64,000 nt of DNA from an uncultured Eubacteriales bacterium (GTDB lineage: Bacteria; Bacillota; Clostridia; Oscillospirales; Oscillospiraceae): contig UQZR01000002.1 of the NCBI GenBank assembly GCA_900545585.1, positions 98,135-162,134 on the forward strand, given 5' to 3'. Positions within the stretch are counted from its first letter, which is position 1; the number at the start of each line of letters is the position of its first letter. Below, one piece after another: positions 52,260 to 60,935 of the stretch. Made by a program: the position numbers and the translations under genes. Below the pieces are notes generated by a model, which worked only from the letters and a program-made list of their open reading frames with translations, was not told the DNA's origin and ran no database searches.

Positions 52260-52301
52260 TACCCCTCCGGGGCATAAACCTCGAATCCCTAGGCTCACGG
52301 C

Positions 52302-52336
52302 AAAAATAAAGCCACCCTTGCGGGTGGTTTATTTTT
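52302..52336 (-). terminator. Terminator of tRNA-Ala
   Basis: CCACCC/GGGTGG with AT-rich extensions (AAATAAA and TTTATTT) directly abutting the CCA end. Confidence 0.75.
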
Positions 52337-52411
52337 GGTGGACCTGAAGGGATTCGAACCCTCGACCTCTCGGATGCGAACCGAACGCTCTCCCAGCTGA
52401 GCTACAAGCCC
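52336..52411 (-). tRNA. tRNA-Ala(CGC)
   Basis: A 76-base gene including an encoded CCA. The acceptor stem GGGCTTG/CAGGTCC contains the G3:U70 pair that identifies alanine tRNAs. The D arm is GCTCAGCTGGGAGAGC. The anticodon loop TTCGCAT, between TTCGG and CCGAG, gives anticodon CGC (codon GCG). The T loop is TTCGAAT. It has its own promoter and terminator. Confidence 0.93.
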
Positions 52412-52425
52412 GTAATTACCCTACT

Positions 52426-52453
52426 ATTATACACGTCCTGCGGGAAAATGCAA
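52426..52453 (-). promoter_or_regulatory. tRNA-Ala promoter
   Basis: Minus strand: TTGCAT (52448-52453), a 16-base spacer and TATAAT (52426-52431), 15 bases before the tRNA. Confidence 0.75.
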
Positions 52454-52520
52454 GAGCTTTTTCAGGGTTCTTTTTGCTGCGTATTCAGTATTGCTAATAC
52501 GCAACATAAATATTTCATAT

Positions 52521-52548
52521 TTCACTTATGCCGAATTCGTGCTATACT
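52521..52548 (+). promoter_or_regulatory. Promoter of the F420-0 ligase-like gene
   Basis: TTCACT (52521-52526), a 16-base spacer and extended -10 TGCTATACT (-10 hexamer TATACT 52543-52548), 62 bases before the start codon. Confidence 0.65.
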
Positions 52549-52610
52549 ATATCTGTTGCGCAGCGATAAGTGCTGCGCGGCCTGAAATGATATGCAAAGG
52601 AGCATCCGCT

Positions 52611-53810
52611 ATGAGCAGAACCTTGGGTACTGTGGTACGGGGCGTTCGCGCTCCCATTTTCCGCGAGGGCGACAACGTGGTACAGATCACTGCCGACACC
52701 GTGCTGAACGCACTGAAGGACAACGGCATCACCGCCCGTGACGGCGACATCGTGGCCATTACTGAGTCCGTGGTGGCCCGCTGCCAGGGCAACTACGCCA
52801 CGGTAGAGCAGATCGCCGCCGATGTCCGCGCCAAGACCGGCGGCCAGACCGTGGGCGTCACGTTCCCCATCCTTAGCCGCAACCGCTTCTCCCTGCTGCT
52901 GCAGGGCATCGCCGCCGGTGTCAAAAAGGTGGTGCTGATGCTCAGTTATCCCTCTGACGAGGTGGGTAACCACCTGGTGTCCATGGACCAGCTGGACGAG
53001 GCCGGCATCGACCCCTGGCACGATGTGCTGTCCCTGGAGCAGTTCCGCGCCGCCTTCGGCGCCGTCATCCACCCCTTCACCGGCGTGGACTACGTGGACT
53101 ACTACAAGACCATCATCGAGTCCGCCGGCGCTGAGGCGGAGATCGTGTTCGCCAACCGCGTCCAGGCGGTGCTGGACTACACCGACACCGTCATCTGCTG
53201 CGACATCCACACCCGCAAGCGCAGCAAGCGCCTGCTGGCCGCCGCCGGCGCCAAGGTGGTGCTGGGGCTGGACGACCTGCTGACCTCCCCCGTGGACGGC
53301 AGCGGCTACAATCTCCAGTACGGCCTGCTGGGCAGCAACAAGGCTGATGATGACCGCGTAAAGCTGTTCCCGCGGGACGCCAAGCCCGTGGCGGAGGCCA
53401 TCGGCAAGGCCATGAGCGAGGCCACCGGCAAGCGCGTGGAGGCCATGGTCTACGGCGATGGCGCTTTCAAGGACCCCGCCGGCAAGATCTGGGAGCTGGC
53501 CGACCCCGTGGTATCCCCCGGCTACACCAGCGGTCTGGTGGGCACGCCCAACGAGCTGAAGCTGAAGTACCTGGCAGACAAGGAGTTTGCCGGTCTGTCC
53601 GGTCAGGCTCTCAAGGACGCCATTTCCCAGAAGATCCGCGAGAAGGACGCCAAGGTCAGCCTGGTGGGCAACATGGTGTCCGAGGGCACCACGCCCCGCA
53701 ACCTCACCGACCTCATCGGCTCCCTGTGTGACCTGACCAGCGGCTCCGGCGACAAGGGCACTCCCATCGTCTATATCCAGGGCTATTTTGACAACTATAC
53801 CAACGAGTAA
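52611..53810 (+). CDS. Coenzyme F420-0:L-glutamate ligase-like protein (CofE family)
   Basis: A 399-residue protein whose core resembles the CofE/FbiB gamma-glutamyl ligase fold: an opening VRAPIFREGDN...GDIVAITESVVAR, then AKVVLGLDDLLTSPVDGSG and YGDGAFKDPAGKIWELADPVV. CofE adds glutamate to F420-0 using GTP. No other F420 genes are in the window and these Clostridia are not known to make F420, so it probably ligates glutamate to another substrate. Longer than archaeal CofE (about 250) with an extra C-terminal segment. The start at 52611 follows AAAGGAG; an earlier in-frame ATG lies upstream of the promoter. A single-gene unit with its own promoter and terminator. Confidence 0.82.
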   Translation: MSRTLGTVVRGVRAPIFREGDNVVQITADTVLNALKDNGITARDGDIVAITESVVARCQGNYATVEQIAADVRAKTGGQTVGVTFPILSRNRFSLLLQGIAAGVKKVVLMLSYPSDEVGNHLVSMDQLDEAGIDPWHDVLSLEQFRAAFGAVIHPFTGVDYVDYYKTIIESAGAEAEIVFANRVQAVLDYTDTVICCDIHTRKRSKRLLAAAGAKVVLGLDDLLTSPVDGSGYNLQYGLLGSNKADDDRVKLFPRDAKPVAEAIGKAMSEATGKRVEAMVYGDGAFKDPAGKIWELADPVVSPGYTSGLVGTPNELKLKYLADKEFAGLSGQALKDAISQKIREKDAKVSLVGNMVSEGTTPRNLTDLIGSLCDLTSGSGDKGTPIVYIQGYFDNYTNE

Positions 53811-53837
53811 GCTGTTTCTATCTCCTCACAAATGGAA

Positions 53838-53883
53838 CAGAGAGGCGCGGGCCGTCAGGTCCGCGCCTCTCTGCTTTGTTCTG
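53838..53883. terminator. Terminator between convergent genes
   Basis: CAGAGAGGCGCGG (53838-53850) pairs with CCGCGCCTCTCTG (53861-53873), followed by CTTTGTTCTGTTTT. Confidence 0.85.
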
Positions 53884-53885
53884 TT

Positions 53886-54476
53886 TTACGCTTCACCGTA
53901 GGGCAGCTGCACCAGCGCGTTGTCTGCACGCTGGTAAAGCCGTCCGTCCCGGGCATAGTACGTCTCGTTGCCCTCGTCGCATGTCACCGTCCACACAGGG
54001 GTGATGATATAGCTGCTGACGCCCTTGTCGTAGCCAAAGTAGCCGGTGGGCGTCGGCAGGCTGCCGTCCGGCTGGACGCTGCGGACATAGCGGCCGATGT
54101 GGATGTGTACCGGCAGCGTGATCTCCACTGCGCCGCTGGGCATGGTGTAATGCGCCCGCTCCGCGCCACGGTACGTCTCCGGCATGATGATGGCCAGCCC
54201 CGCGGTAGGAGCCTTCTTCAACTCACCGGTGAGGCCGCCGATGGCCGTGACCTTCACGCCCTGCACCGTATCGGGGATGACGTAGTCGATGGCGTCGCCG
54301 GTGCCGTCCCAGCGATAGGTGCTGGCAAAGGCCGCCCCGTGGTCCTTCCGCAGGTAGAGCAGGACACCGTTTTCTTCCACGGCGTCCGCCGCATCGTAGT
54401 TCCGCAGACTGGCCAGCCACAGGGCACCGGCGGCCAGCACCAGCGCCGCGGCGATGCACAGCAGTCCTCTTTTCAT
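53886..54476 (-). CDS. Membrane-anchored protein of unknown function, last gene of the ABC cassette
   Basis: A 196-residue protein with an N-terminal membrane helix (about 4-22) and an exported domain that I do not recognise. It starts ATGA over the permease stop, so it is translationally coupled and likely part of the transporter or its sensing arm. The exported part shows a beta-rich look, including GYFGYDKGVSSYIITPVWTV, and no cysteine motif. Start chosen at 54476; the longer open frame runs back into the permease. Confidence 0.75.
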   Translation of the reverse strand: MKRGLLCIAAALVLAAGALWLASLRNYDAADAVEENGVLLYLRKDHGAAFASTYRWDGTGDAIDYVIPDTVQGVKVTAIGGLTGELKKAPTAGLAIIMPETYRGAERAHYTMPSGAVEITLPVHIHIGRYVRSVQPDGSLPTPTGYFGYDKGVSSYIITPVWTVTCDEGNETYYARDGRLYQRADNALVQLPYGEA

Positions 54477-56335
54477 GACACGGCCTCCTCTGTGTCCACC
54501 GTGGTGGTGTTGGTGAAGTCCAGGCTGCCGATGAAGGACTGCATACGGGTGCAATAGCCCATCGGAGTCAGGCTGCGGCTGACATCGCGGCCATCCACCG
54601 TGACGTAGATGACGATGTTGTAACGGTATACGTCCCATGCCTCCGTCTCCGCCGAAAGGGTATCCTCCTTAGCCGCGGCGGCGTAGACATCATCGCTGTT
54701 CGCGGCCATGGCGGCCAGCACATCACTGTCGGAGACATCGTTGGCGTCCTGCTGGGCCAGACGGCACAGCTCCGCGGCCTGCTCACGGGTCAGGTCCACC
54801 GTGGCGCCGGTGTGGTAGTCCTCCACGTAGCCGCTGCGGACGGCGTCCAGCCCGGAGGTCTCCAACCAGTCGATGCCCATGGCAGAGCGGCGGAACTGGG
54901 GCATATTCAGCAGCTGGTTGGTCAGGCGGTACGTCTCCGTGCCGGAGACGCAGGCAATGGTGTAATCCCGCCGGACGGCGTCGCCGTTTTTCAGCTCATA
55001 GCGCAGGCGGATGCTCATATAGCGGTCCGAGGAACCGGTCATATCCTCGCCCTGAGCCAGGGCGGCGCGGTGCAGCGCCTGCACCCGCTCCAGCACGGCG
55101 GGATCGTCCGTTTCGCAGTAGCTGCTGTCACCGGCGTAGAGCTGGACCGACACGGTGTCCACCTGGGACGCGCCGGGTATGCGGTTCTGGACGTCGAAGA
55201 AGTCCTGCCGGATGCACAGGGTGATGGCGGCCAGTGCGATCACCAGCGCCAGCGCCTCCTTCCAGCTGCGGCGGAAGACGCGGAACGACTTTTGCAGCAG
55301 CATTTGAGCGGCGAAGAAGCACAACAGGCCCATGACCGCCTGGCACAGCAGGAGCTGCACTATGCCGCCGACCAGACCGCCCAGCAGCGCTACGCTGAGG
55401 AACAGGCCCAGGCCCAGACCGCCGCACAGACCCACGGTCCACCGGACGATGGGCCGCAGCCAGCGGAAGGCGATGGCGTCACCGGCGGCCTCACTGGGCC
55501 GTCTGCGGTACAGAAGCCAGCCCAGAGCCAGCAGCGCCAGTCCCACGATGGTATAGACCAGCAAGGAGGTCATGCCGCCCTCCGGCAGGACGCGGAGGTA
55601 GACCTCCTCCCCCTCTCGCGGTACCAGAACGTCGGCGTAGCCGCAAACGGCGGTGGACAGGCGGGCGATGGGCGTCAGCCAGATCACCGCCATGGGGAAG
55701 GTGGTGCTCTCAAAGCCGAAGTAGAACCAGCGCTGAAGGAACTGCACCACGACGCATACCAACAAAACAATGCAGTTGGCCGCGCCGTACAGCACCGGTA
55801 TGGCCAGCAGCCAGCCGGTGGCCATGGCGCACAGAGTACCCAGAGACAGGAAGAACAGCTCCAGCAGCTCCGTCACCAGCAGCCACAGGCCCAGCGCGGC
55901 CCAGTCCACGCTGCCGGAGGGCATCATCGCCAGCGCTGACAGCAGGAAGATCAGCAGATTTCCCGCTGTCAACAGGCCGAAGCCGCTGAGAAAGTGGGTG
56001 AAAAACTGGGATGTGCGGGTGACGGGCAGGGTGTGCATCAGCCCCACAGCCCGGGGCGTCATCAGATAGGCATACACCGCCATGGGTATTACCGCGCCCG
56101 CCAGCACCGCCAGCACCAGCGAGCCGGTCATGGCGGCATAGACGTGGTTGTGCAGCTGCGCTGCCAGCTGGACCGTCTGCTCAGACTGGAAACGCAGATA
56201 ATCCCGGGCTGTCTGCAGCAGGGGGATGGGCAGGATCATCAGCCACACCAGCACATAGAGAAAGCCGGCGGGCCAGTAGTGACGCACGTCGCTGCGCAGC
56301 AGCGTCCCGTTACAGCAGGATGTCTTTCGCGGCAT
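54473..56335 (-). CDS. ABC-2-type permease of the YtrA-type cassette
   Basis: A 620-residue permease. About seven membrane segments occupy roughly residues 15-340, and a further segment near 355-375 precedes a soluble C-terminal domain (about 380-600). This membrane-plus-exported-domain layout is like the large permeases of clostridial YtrBC-type cassettes; a DUF6449-type assignment is possible but not certain. ATG 56335 has GGGAGG; it overlaps the ATPase end by 26 bases. Cargo unknown; related cassettes respond to cell-wall-active antibiotics. Confidence 0.82.
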   Translation of the reverse strand: MPRKTSCCNGTLLRSDVRHYWPAGFLYVLVWLMILPIPLLQTARDYLRFQSEQTVQLAAQLHNHVYAAMTGSLVLAVLAGAVIPMAVYAYLMTPRAVGLMHTLPVTRTSQFFTHFLSGFGLLTAGNLLIFLLSALAMMPSGSVDWAALGLWLLVTELLELFFLSLGTLCAMATGWLLAIPVLYGAANCIVLLVCVVVQFLQRWFYFGFESTTFPMAVIWLTPIARLSTAVCGYADVLVPREGEEVYLRVLPEGGMTSLLVYTIVGLALLALGWLLYRRRPSEAAGDAIAFRWLRPIVRWTVGLCGGLGLGLFLSVALLGGLVGGIVQLLLCQAVMGLLCFFAAQMLLQKSFRVFRRSWKEALALVIALAAITLCIRQDFFDVQNRIPGASQVDTVSVQLYAGDSSYCETDDPAVLERVQALHRAALAQGEDMTGSSDRYMSIRLRYELKNGDAVRRDYTIACVSGTETYRLTNQLLNMPQFRRSAMGIDWLETSGLDAVRSGYVEDYHTGATVDLTREQAAELCRLAQQDANDVSDSDVLAAMAANSDDVYAAAAKEDTLSAETEAWDVYRYNIVIYVTVDGRDVSRSLTPMGYCTRMQSFIGSLDFTNTTTVDTEEAVS

Positions 56336-57209
56336 AGTCCACACCTCCCAATTCATAGATAAAGATCTCCTCCAGTGTCAGCGGGATGGATTCCAGCAGG
56401 ATGGGCTCCGTGATCTCCATGCGGCGCAGGATCTCGGCGCGGCTGCCCCGCACGATGTAGGTATACACCCGTCCCACGTGGCTGCGGTGCAGGATGTTCA
56501 GCTCCGACGGCAGCATCGGCTCCGTCACGCCGGCGTAGGCCACCTGCAGCTTCACGGTGTTGTCCTGCAGGTCGGAGAGGCTCCGCTCCAGCAGCACCTG
56601 CCCGCGGTTCAGGATGCCCACGTGGTCGCACACGTCCTCCAGCTCGCGGAGGTTGTGGCTGGACACCAGTACCGTGGTGCCCCGCTCGGACACGTCACCC
56701 AGCAGCAGAGACCACACCTGGCGGCGCATGACGGGGTCCAGCCCATCCACCGGCTCATCCAAAATGAGGTACTCCGGCATGCAGCACACCGCCAACCAGA
56801 ACGCCGCCTGCTTCTGCATACCCTTGGACATGCGGCGCAGCATCATCTTCTCGTCCAGTGGGAACACCTGCTTCAGCTTTTCATAGCGCTCCCAGCTGAA
56901 GGCGGGGTACAGTCCCGCGAAAAAGCGGGCCATCTCACGAATATTGGCCTGGGGGAAATAGTACCAGTCGTCGCCGATCACTGTCATCCGCCGCTTGACG
57001 GCGGGGTTCTCGTATACCGGCTGGCCGTCCAGCAGCACCTCGCCGCTGTCCTGACGGTAGATACCGGCCAGATGCCGGATGATGGTGGACTTGCCCGCGC
57101 CGTTGGGGCCCACCAGACCGTACACCGCGCCCTTGGGAACCGTCATGTTCAGACTGTCCAGCGCCCGAAAGCCGTCAAAGGTCTTGACCACGTTTTTCGC
57201 TTCAAGCAT
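56310..57209 (-). CDS. ABC transporter ATPase (YtrB-like)
   Basis: A 299-residue ATPase: Walker A GPNGAGKST (about 34-42), Q-loop region, MSKGMQKQAAFWLAV as a degenerate ABC signature, Walker B LILDEPVDGLDP, and an H-switch in SSHN. A C-terminal extension of about 80 residues is typical of drug- or peptide-export ATPases. It overlaps both the GntR gene and the permease. AGGAGG precedes the ATG. Confidence 0.93.
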   Translation of the reverse strand: MLEAKNVVKTFDGFRALDSLNMTVPKGAVYGLVGPNGAGKSTIIRHLAGIYRQDSGEVLLDGQPVYENPAVKRRMTVIGDDWYYFPQANIREMARFFAGLYPAFSWERYEKLKQVFPLDEKMMLRRMSKGMQKQAAFWLAVCCMPEYLILDEPVDGLDPVMRRQVWSLLLGDVSERGTTVLVSSHNLRELEDVCDHVGILNRGQVLLERSLSDLQDNTVKLQVAYAGVTEPMLPSELNILHRSHVGRVYTYIVRGSRAEILRRMEITEPILLESIPLTLEEIFIYELGGVDYAAKDILL

Positions 57210-57567
57210 GTGTCTCTCCTCCTCTCCACAGCTGCAAAAGATCCTCCTCCGTGCAGCCCAGCGTCTTCAGCTCCTCCAGCAGAGGGGCCGCCTGCGTTTT
57301 CAGCTCACGGATACGCCGCTGCTGCTCGCCGCCCTCGGCGGCGGCAAAGCTGCCCTTGCCGGACACGGAGTAGATGTACCCCTCCGCCTCCAGTTCGCTG
57401 TATGCCCGCTGGATGGTGTTGGGGTTGATGGCCAGCTGTGTGGCCAGACTCCGCACCGACGGCAGCTTTTCGTCCGGCGGCAGCAGCCCCGTCAGCATCA
57501 TCCGCCGCAGATTGTCCTTCACCTGCTGGTACAGGGGGCGGCTGTCCCGATAATCCAGGGAGATCAT
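57202..57567 (-). CDS. GntR-family repressor, YtrA subfamily
   Basis: A 121-residue regulator of the short YtrA type. The winged helix domain (about 10-75) has the standard SRPLYQQVKDNLRRMMLTG and NPNTIQRAYSELEAEGYIYSV; only a short helical tail follows, with no effector domain. It leads the ABC cassette and very probably represses it from an inverted repeat at 57594-57621. AAGGAG precedes the ATG. Confidence 0.93.
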   Translation of the reverse strand: MISLDYRDSRPLYQQVKDNLRRMMLTGLLPPDEKLPSVRSLATQLAINPNTIQRAYSELEAEGYIYSVSGKGSFAAAEGGEQQRRIRELKTQAAPLLEELKTLGCTEEDLLQLWRGGETHA

Positions 57568-57593
57568 CCGCGCTCACTCCTTCCTGCCATTGC

Positions 57594-57621
57594 GTATTAA
57601 CTGTATTATGCGTGTTAGTAC
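57594..57621 (-). promoter_or_regulatory. Candidate operator of the GntR/YtrA regulator
   Basis: GTATTAAC (57594-57601) and GTTAGTAC (57614-57621) are an inverted repeat with one mismatch and a 12-base spacer. A CATAAT box (-10-like, minus strand, 57605-57610) lies inside it. Suited to autorepression. Confidence 0.6.
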
Positions 57622-57674
57622 AGCCAACATACCATGGACAGCTGCGGCTGTCAAGGGAAAAATGGAAAAATGCA

Positions 57675-57717
57675 GGAAGCACCGTCCGAAAGGGACGGTG
57701 CTTCCCGCATACTTTTT
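57675..57717 (+). terminator. Hairpin with T-run upstream of the ferredoxin gene
   Basis: GGAAGCACCGTCC (57675-57687) pairs with GGACGGTGCTTCC (57693-57705), followed after a short gap by TTTTT. As no gene ends here it may be a leader terminator (attenuator) for the ferredoxin or a stop for a small RNA. Confidence 0.5.
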
Positions 57718-57770
57718 CCCGATACGGGGCAAACTGCCCATATCCTGAATTTGCTATGGAGGGAATTTTT

Positions 57771-57959
57771 ATGGAAGCCATCGTATTGCAGAAGGCGTGT
57801 ATCCGGTGCGGCCTGTGCCCCACCATCTGTCCGGAGGTGTTCTCTCTGGAGGACGGCGAATCGGCGCAGGCGGCGACCGGGCCGATACCCGACGGTTTGA
57901 AGCTGGCCGTGCAGGAGGCGGCGGATGCCTGCCCCGCGGCGGCTATCGAGGTGCGGTAA
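57771..57959 (+). CDS. Small [4Fe-4S] ferredoxin
   Basis: A 62-residue ferredoxin. The cluster ligands are Cys10, Cys13 and Cys16 in CIRCGLC, and Cys54 in ADACPAAAI; an additional Cys20 is present in ICPEVF. This single-cluster layout resembles Desulfovibrio-type ferredoxins. It has GGAGGG 8 bases before the ATG and a possible attenuator upstream. An electron carrier for unknown partners; a broken ABC transporter gene follows on the other strand. Confidence 0.9.
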   Translation: MEAIVLQKACIRCGLCPTICPEVFSLEDGESAQAATGPIPDGLKLAVQEAADACPAAAIEVR

Positions 57960-57962
57960 GCC

Positions 57963-58322
57963 TTACCGGAGGACGGTGCCGTCCGCCAGGGTGATGGTGT
58001 AGCCGTTGAAATTGATGGCGCCGTTGTTGGTGAGGCGCCGGACGTAGAAACGCTTGACGAACCGTGCCTCCTGTACCAGCAGGGTCACGGCCAGATAGGC
58101 GGCGGCCAGCGTTACCATGGCTGCGGCCGTGGCCCGCCCGCACAGAATGTCGGTAAGGCACTGGGCCATGCGGCCCTCAAACCAGGGCCCTGCCAGAAGT
58201 CCCACGTTGTATAGCAGGCCGGACGCGCCAGACAAAGCAGATAAGGTGCAGATGTCTTTGCGTTGACATTTTCTTCCCCACATGATACCATCAAAAACGG
58301 TGAAAAAAGCCAACGTTTTCAT
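57963..58322 (-). pseudogene. Remnant of a type I ABC transporter (N-terminal part)
   Basis: The reading frame of 119 residues has a stretch (roughly residues 29-95: SALSGASGLLYNVGLLAGPW, then two membrane segments and RFVKRFYVRRLTN) that looks like the first transmembrane helices of a fused permease-ATPase. It then ends after NNGAINFNGYT. The ATPase and four or more membrane helices are missing. The upstream end overlaps the NhaC promoter. No clear ribosome binding site. Judged a decayed fragment. Confidence 0.6.
58263..58291 (+). promoter_or_regulatory. Promoter of the first NhaC-family gene
   Basis: TTGACA (58263-58268), a 17-base spacer, TACCAT (58286-58291), 45 bases before the ATG. Confidence 0.6.
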
Positions 58323-58336
58323 AAAGGAGAGAGTTT

Positions 58337-59647
58337 ATGGAGAAAAAACCAACCCCCCGGGCGGTGGCTCTGCTGCCCGTGGCCGTATTCCTGGTGCTGT
58401 ATCTGGTGCTGGGCATTATTCTGGAGTATGTGTTGAAAATCAAAATGGGCTTCTATCAGATCCCCATCGTCGTGGCCTTCTTGGTGGCGCTGCTGGTAGC
58501 GTGCCTGCAAAACCGCGGCGTGAGCTTTGATGAAAAGCTGGAGCTGATGGGACAGGGCATCGGCGATAAGAACATCGTCACCATGATCCTCATCTTCCTG
58601 GTGGCGGGCATCTTCGTGGGCGTCACCGGCCGCTCCAGCGCCGAGGCCGTGGCCTACTTCCTGCTGTCCATCGCCCCGGTGAAGCTGGCGGTTGCTGTGC
58701 TGTTCGTGGTGGCGTGCTTCGTGTCCATGGCCATGGGCACCTCCGTCGGCACCATCACCCTGCTGGCCCCCATCGCCGTGGCGGTGTCCGCCGATTCCGG
58801 CTTTGACCTGCCGCTGTGCATCGCCTCCGTCATGGGCGGCGCCATGTTCGGCGACAACCTCAGCTTTATTTCCGATACCACCATCGCCGCCTGCTCCACC
58901 CAGGGCACGGAGATGAAGGACAAGTTCCGCGCCAACTTCAAGATCGCCCTGCCCGCCGCGCTGGCGGCGCTGGCGCTGATCATCGTGGTCTCTCTGGGTA
59001 CCGATGTGCAGAGCGCTGTATCCGGTGGTCACGATCTGGTGCTCATCATCCCCTATGTGCTGGTGCTTATCGGCGGCATCATCGGTCTGAATGTGTTTGT
59101 GGTACTGCTTATCGGCATTGCTGCCGGCGCCGCTATCACCCTCATCACCGGTCAGGTCACGGCGCTGGAGCTCATGGGCAACATGGGCGGCGGCGTGTCC
59201 GGTATGTTTGAGACCATTTTGGTGACGCTGCTGGTAGCGTCCCTGTGCGGTCTCATCCGCGCCTACGGCGGCTTTGAGAGCATCCTCGCCTTCATCCGCC
59301 GGGTGTTCCGCGGCAAGCGGGGCGGCCAGCTGGGCATCGGCCTGCTGGTGGGTCTCATGGATATCGCCACCGCCAACAACACCGTGGCCATCGTCATGGC
59401 AGGCCCCATCGCCAAGGAGGTGGCGGAGGAATACGGCATCAGCCCCAAGCGCTCCGCCTCCCTGCTGGACACCTTCTCCTGCATCTTTCAGGGTATCATC
59501 CCCTACGGCGCCCAGATGCTGGTGGCCATTTCCACCTGCGCAACCCTCGGCTACGCCATCAGCGCCTTTGACATCATCCCCCTGCTGTTCTATCCCTTCC
59601 TGCTGTGCCTGTCCAGCCTGCTGTTCATCCTGTTTGACAAGAAATAA
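58337..59647 (+). CDS. NhaC-family Na+/H+ antiporter (single-gene unit)
   Basis: A 436-residue antiporter with about eleven membrane segments. Conserved NhaC-superfamily features include MGTSVGTITLLAPIA, GGAMFGDNLSFISDTTIAA and, in the second half, MDIATANNTVAI. The family exchanges Na+ for H+ or works as an organic-acid exchanger. AAAGGAG precedes the ATG. The neighbouring NhaC at 62117 is a distinct subfamily (GDHCSPVSDT in place of GDNLSFISDT). Confidence 0.88.
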   Translation: MEKKPTPRAVALLPVAVFLVLYLVLGIILEYVLKIKMGFYQIPIVVAFLVALLVACLQNRGVSFDEKLELMGQGIGDKNIVTMILIFLVAGIFVGVTGRSSAEAVAYFLLSIAPVKLAVAVLFVVACFVSMAMGTSVGTITLLAPIAVAVSADSGFDLPLCIASVMGGAMFGDNLSFISDTTIAACSTQGTEMKDKFRANFKIALPAALAALALIIVVSLGTDVQSAVSGGHDLVLIIPYVLVLIGGIIGLNVFVVLLIGIAAGAAITLITGQVTALELMGNMGGGVSGMFETILVTLLVASLCGLIRAYGGFESILAFIRRVFRGKRGGQLGIGLLVGLMDIATANNTVAIVMAGPIAKEVAEEYGISPKRSASLLDTFSCIFQGIIPYGAQMLVAISTCATLGYAISAFDIIPLLFYPFLLCLSSLLFILFDKK

Positions 59648-59672
59648 AGCATCTCATTTCGTGTACTTACAG

Positions 59673-59706
59673 CAAGAGCCCACCTTCTTGAGAAGGTGGG
59701 CTCTTG
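59673..59706 (+). terminator. 16-bp perfect hairpin after NhaC
   Basis: CAAGAGCCCACCTTCT (59673-59688) pairs with AGAAGGTGGGCTCTTG (59691-59706) around a TG loop. There is no T-run on either strand, so termination efficiency is uncertain. It lies between NhaC and the converging peptidase remnant. Confidence 0.65.
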
Positions 59707-59860
59707 GCGTAAATGCTTCCGCGATACCTGTATGACGCGGCGCTGTGGCCGCTGTCCGCTGAAATCGCCATGCAAAAAAGACAGCTTCCAAGGGATATAG
59801 GTTTAAGCGCGGCAAATGCTCCGGCACACACTCTGCCAGAACCCGCCGGTTGGCTCCCCG

Positions 59861-60910
59861 CTATTCTTCCTTCAGGTGCTCCTCCATCCAGTGCAGGATC
59901 TCGCTGAGTCGGCTGATGCGGTTGGAGGGCTTTCCCTCTCGGCTCAGGCCGTGGTTCTCGCCGTAGAACATGCACAGCTTGCTCTCCACGCCATGGAGCT
60001 TGAGCGCCGCGAACATTTCCAGACCGTTGGCCAGCGTGCAGCGGTAATCCTTATCTGCGTGAATAAAGAGTGTGGGCGTCTTAACACGGTCGGCATAGGT
60101 GAGGGGCGACGCCTTCCACAAACGCTCCGGATGCTCCCAAATGGTGCCAAGCTGCTGGTCAGGCACATAATAGTAGCCGATATCCGAGAGGAGATAATCC
60201 CCCACATAGTTGGCAATGCTCCGCTGGGACACGGCACAGCGGAAACGGTCCGTGTGACCGATGACCCAGTTGGTCATAAAGCCGCCATAGGAACCGCCGG
60301 CAACGCCCATTCGATCTGCGTCAATTTCGGGATACCTCCGCAGAACCTCATCCGTGAACTCCATCAGATCCCGGAAGTCCACCTCTCCGTACTTGCCCTG
60401 AAGATCGGCAAAGGCATTTCCCTTGCCGCAGCTTCCCCTGGGGTTGCAGTAGCATACGAAAAAGCCGGAGGCCGCCCAAAGCTGCATCTCGTGGTGGAAG
60501 CCCGGGCCAAACACCATCTTCGGCCCACCGTGAATATGAAGGATGCCCGGATACCGTTTGCCCGGCTCGTAGCCCACCGGCTTCATCACGAAGCCGTCGA
60601 TATCCACGCCGTCCGTGTTGAGGAAATACAGCGTCTCGCCCACCATTCTCTGTCCCGTGACGGAGCCGGAGAAGCAGTCGGTGACCACCTCGGAGTTGAC
60701 CCGGCGGTCATAGCGGCCCAGATTTTCCTCGCCCTTTTCGTCCACCACAAAGAATGTGGGGTGCTCGTACACGCCGTAGTCCCGCATGACCAGTCCCAGA
60801 CAGAGCGCCTTCCGGCCCAAATGCCCCACATAGTCGATGCTGTATTTGTCGGGCGTGATCAGCGTCTCCGTCTCGTTCCGCGCTGTTTCTCCTTTAAAAA
60901 ATTTCTTATC
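59861..60910 (-). pseudogene. Truncated S9 (prolyl-oligopeptidase type) peptidase
   Basis: A 322-residue frame (from GTG 60829) covers only the C-terminal half of an S9 peptidase, normally 600-700 residues. The catalytic Ser in GGSYGG, the Asp in HADKDYR and the His in ENHGLS are all present, so the hydrolase domain is complete. The frame stays open upstream to a stop at 60911-60913 with no ATG, and an AAAGGAG (about 60889-60895) lacks a start codon after it. The beta-propeller domain is gone. It follows the MalY-type gene in the same direction and probably decayed after deletion of the N-terminal half. Confidence 0.72.
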
Positions 60911-60935
60911 TCACAAGGTGCGTCGTTTACAGGTA

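Noticed and set aside
52238..52354. attL/attR of an integrated island
   Set aside because: The two tRNA 3' copies are only 73 bases apart with no integrase nearby; a decayed tandem tRNA is simpler.
57438..57959. A 173-residue frame that includes the ferredoxin at its end
   Set aside because: Its first part is antisense to the GntR gene; the real start is ATG 57771 with GGAGGG in front.
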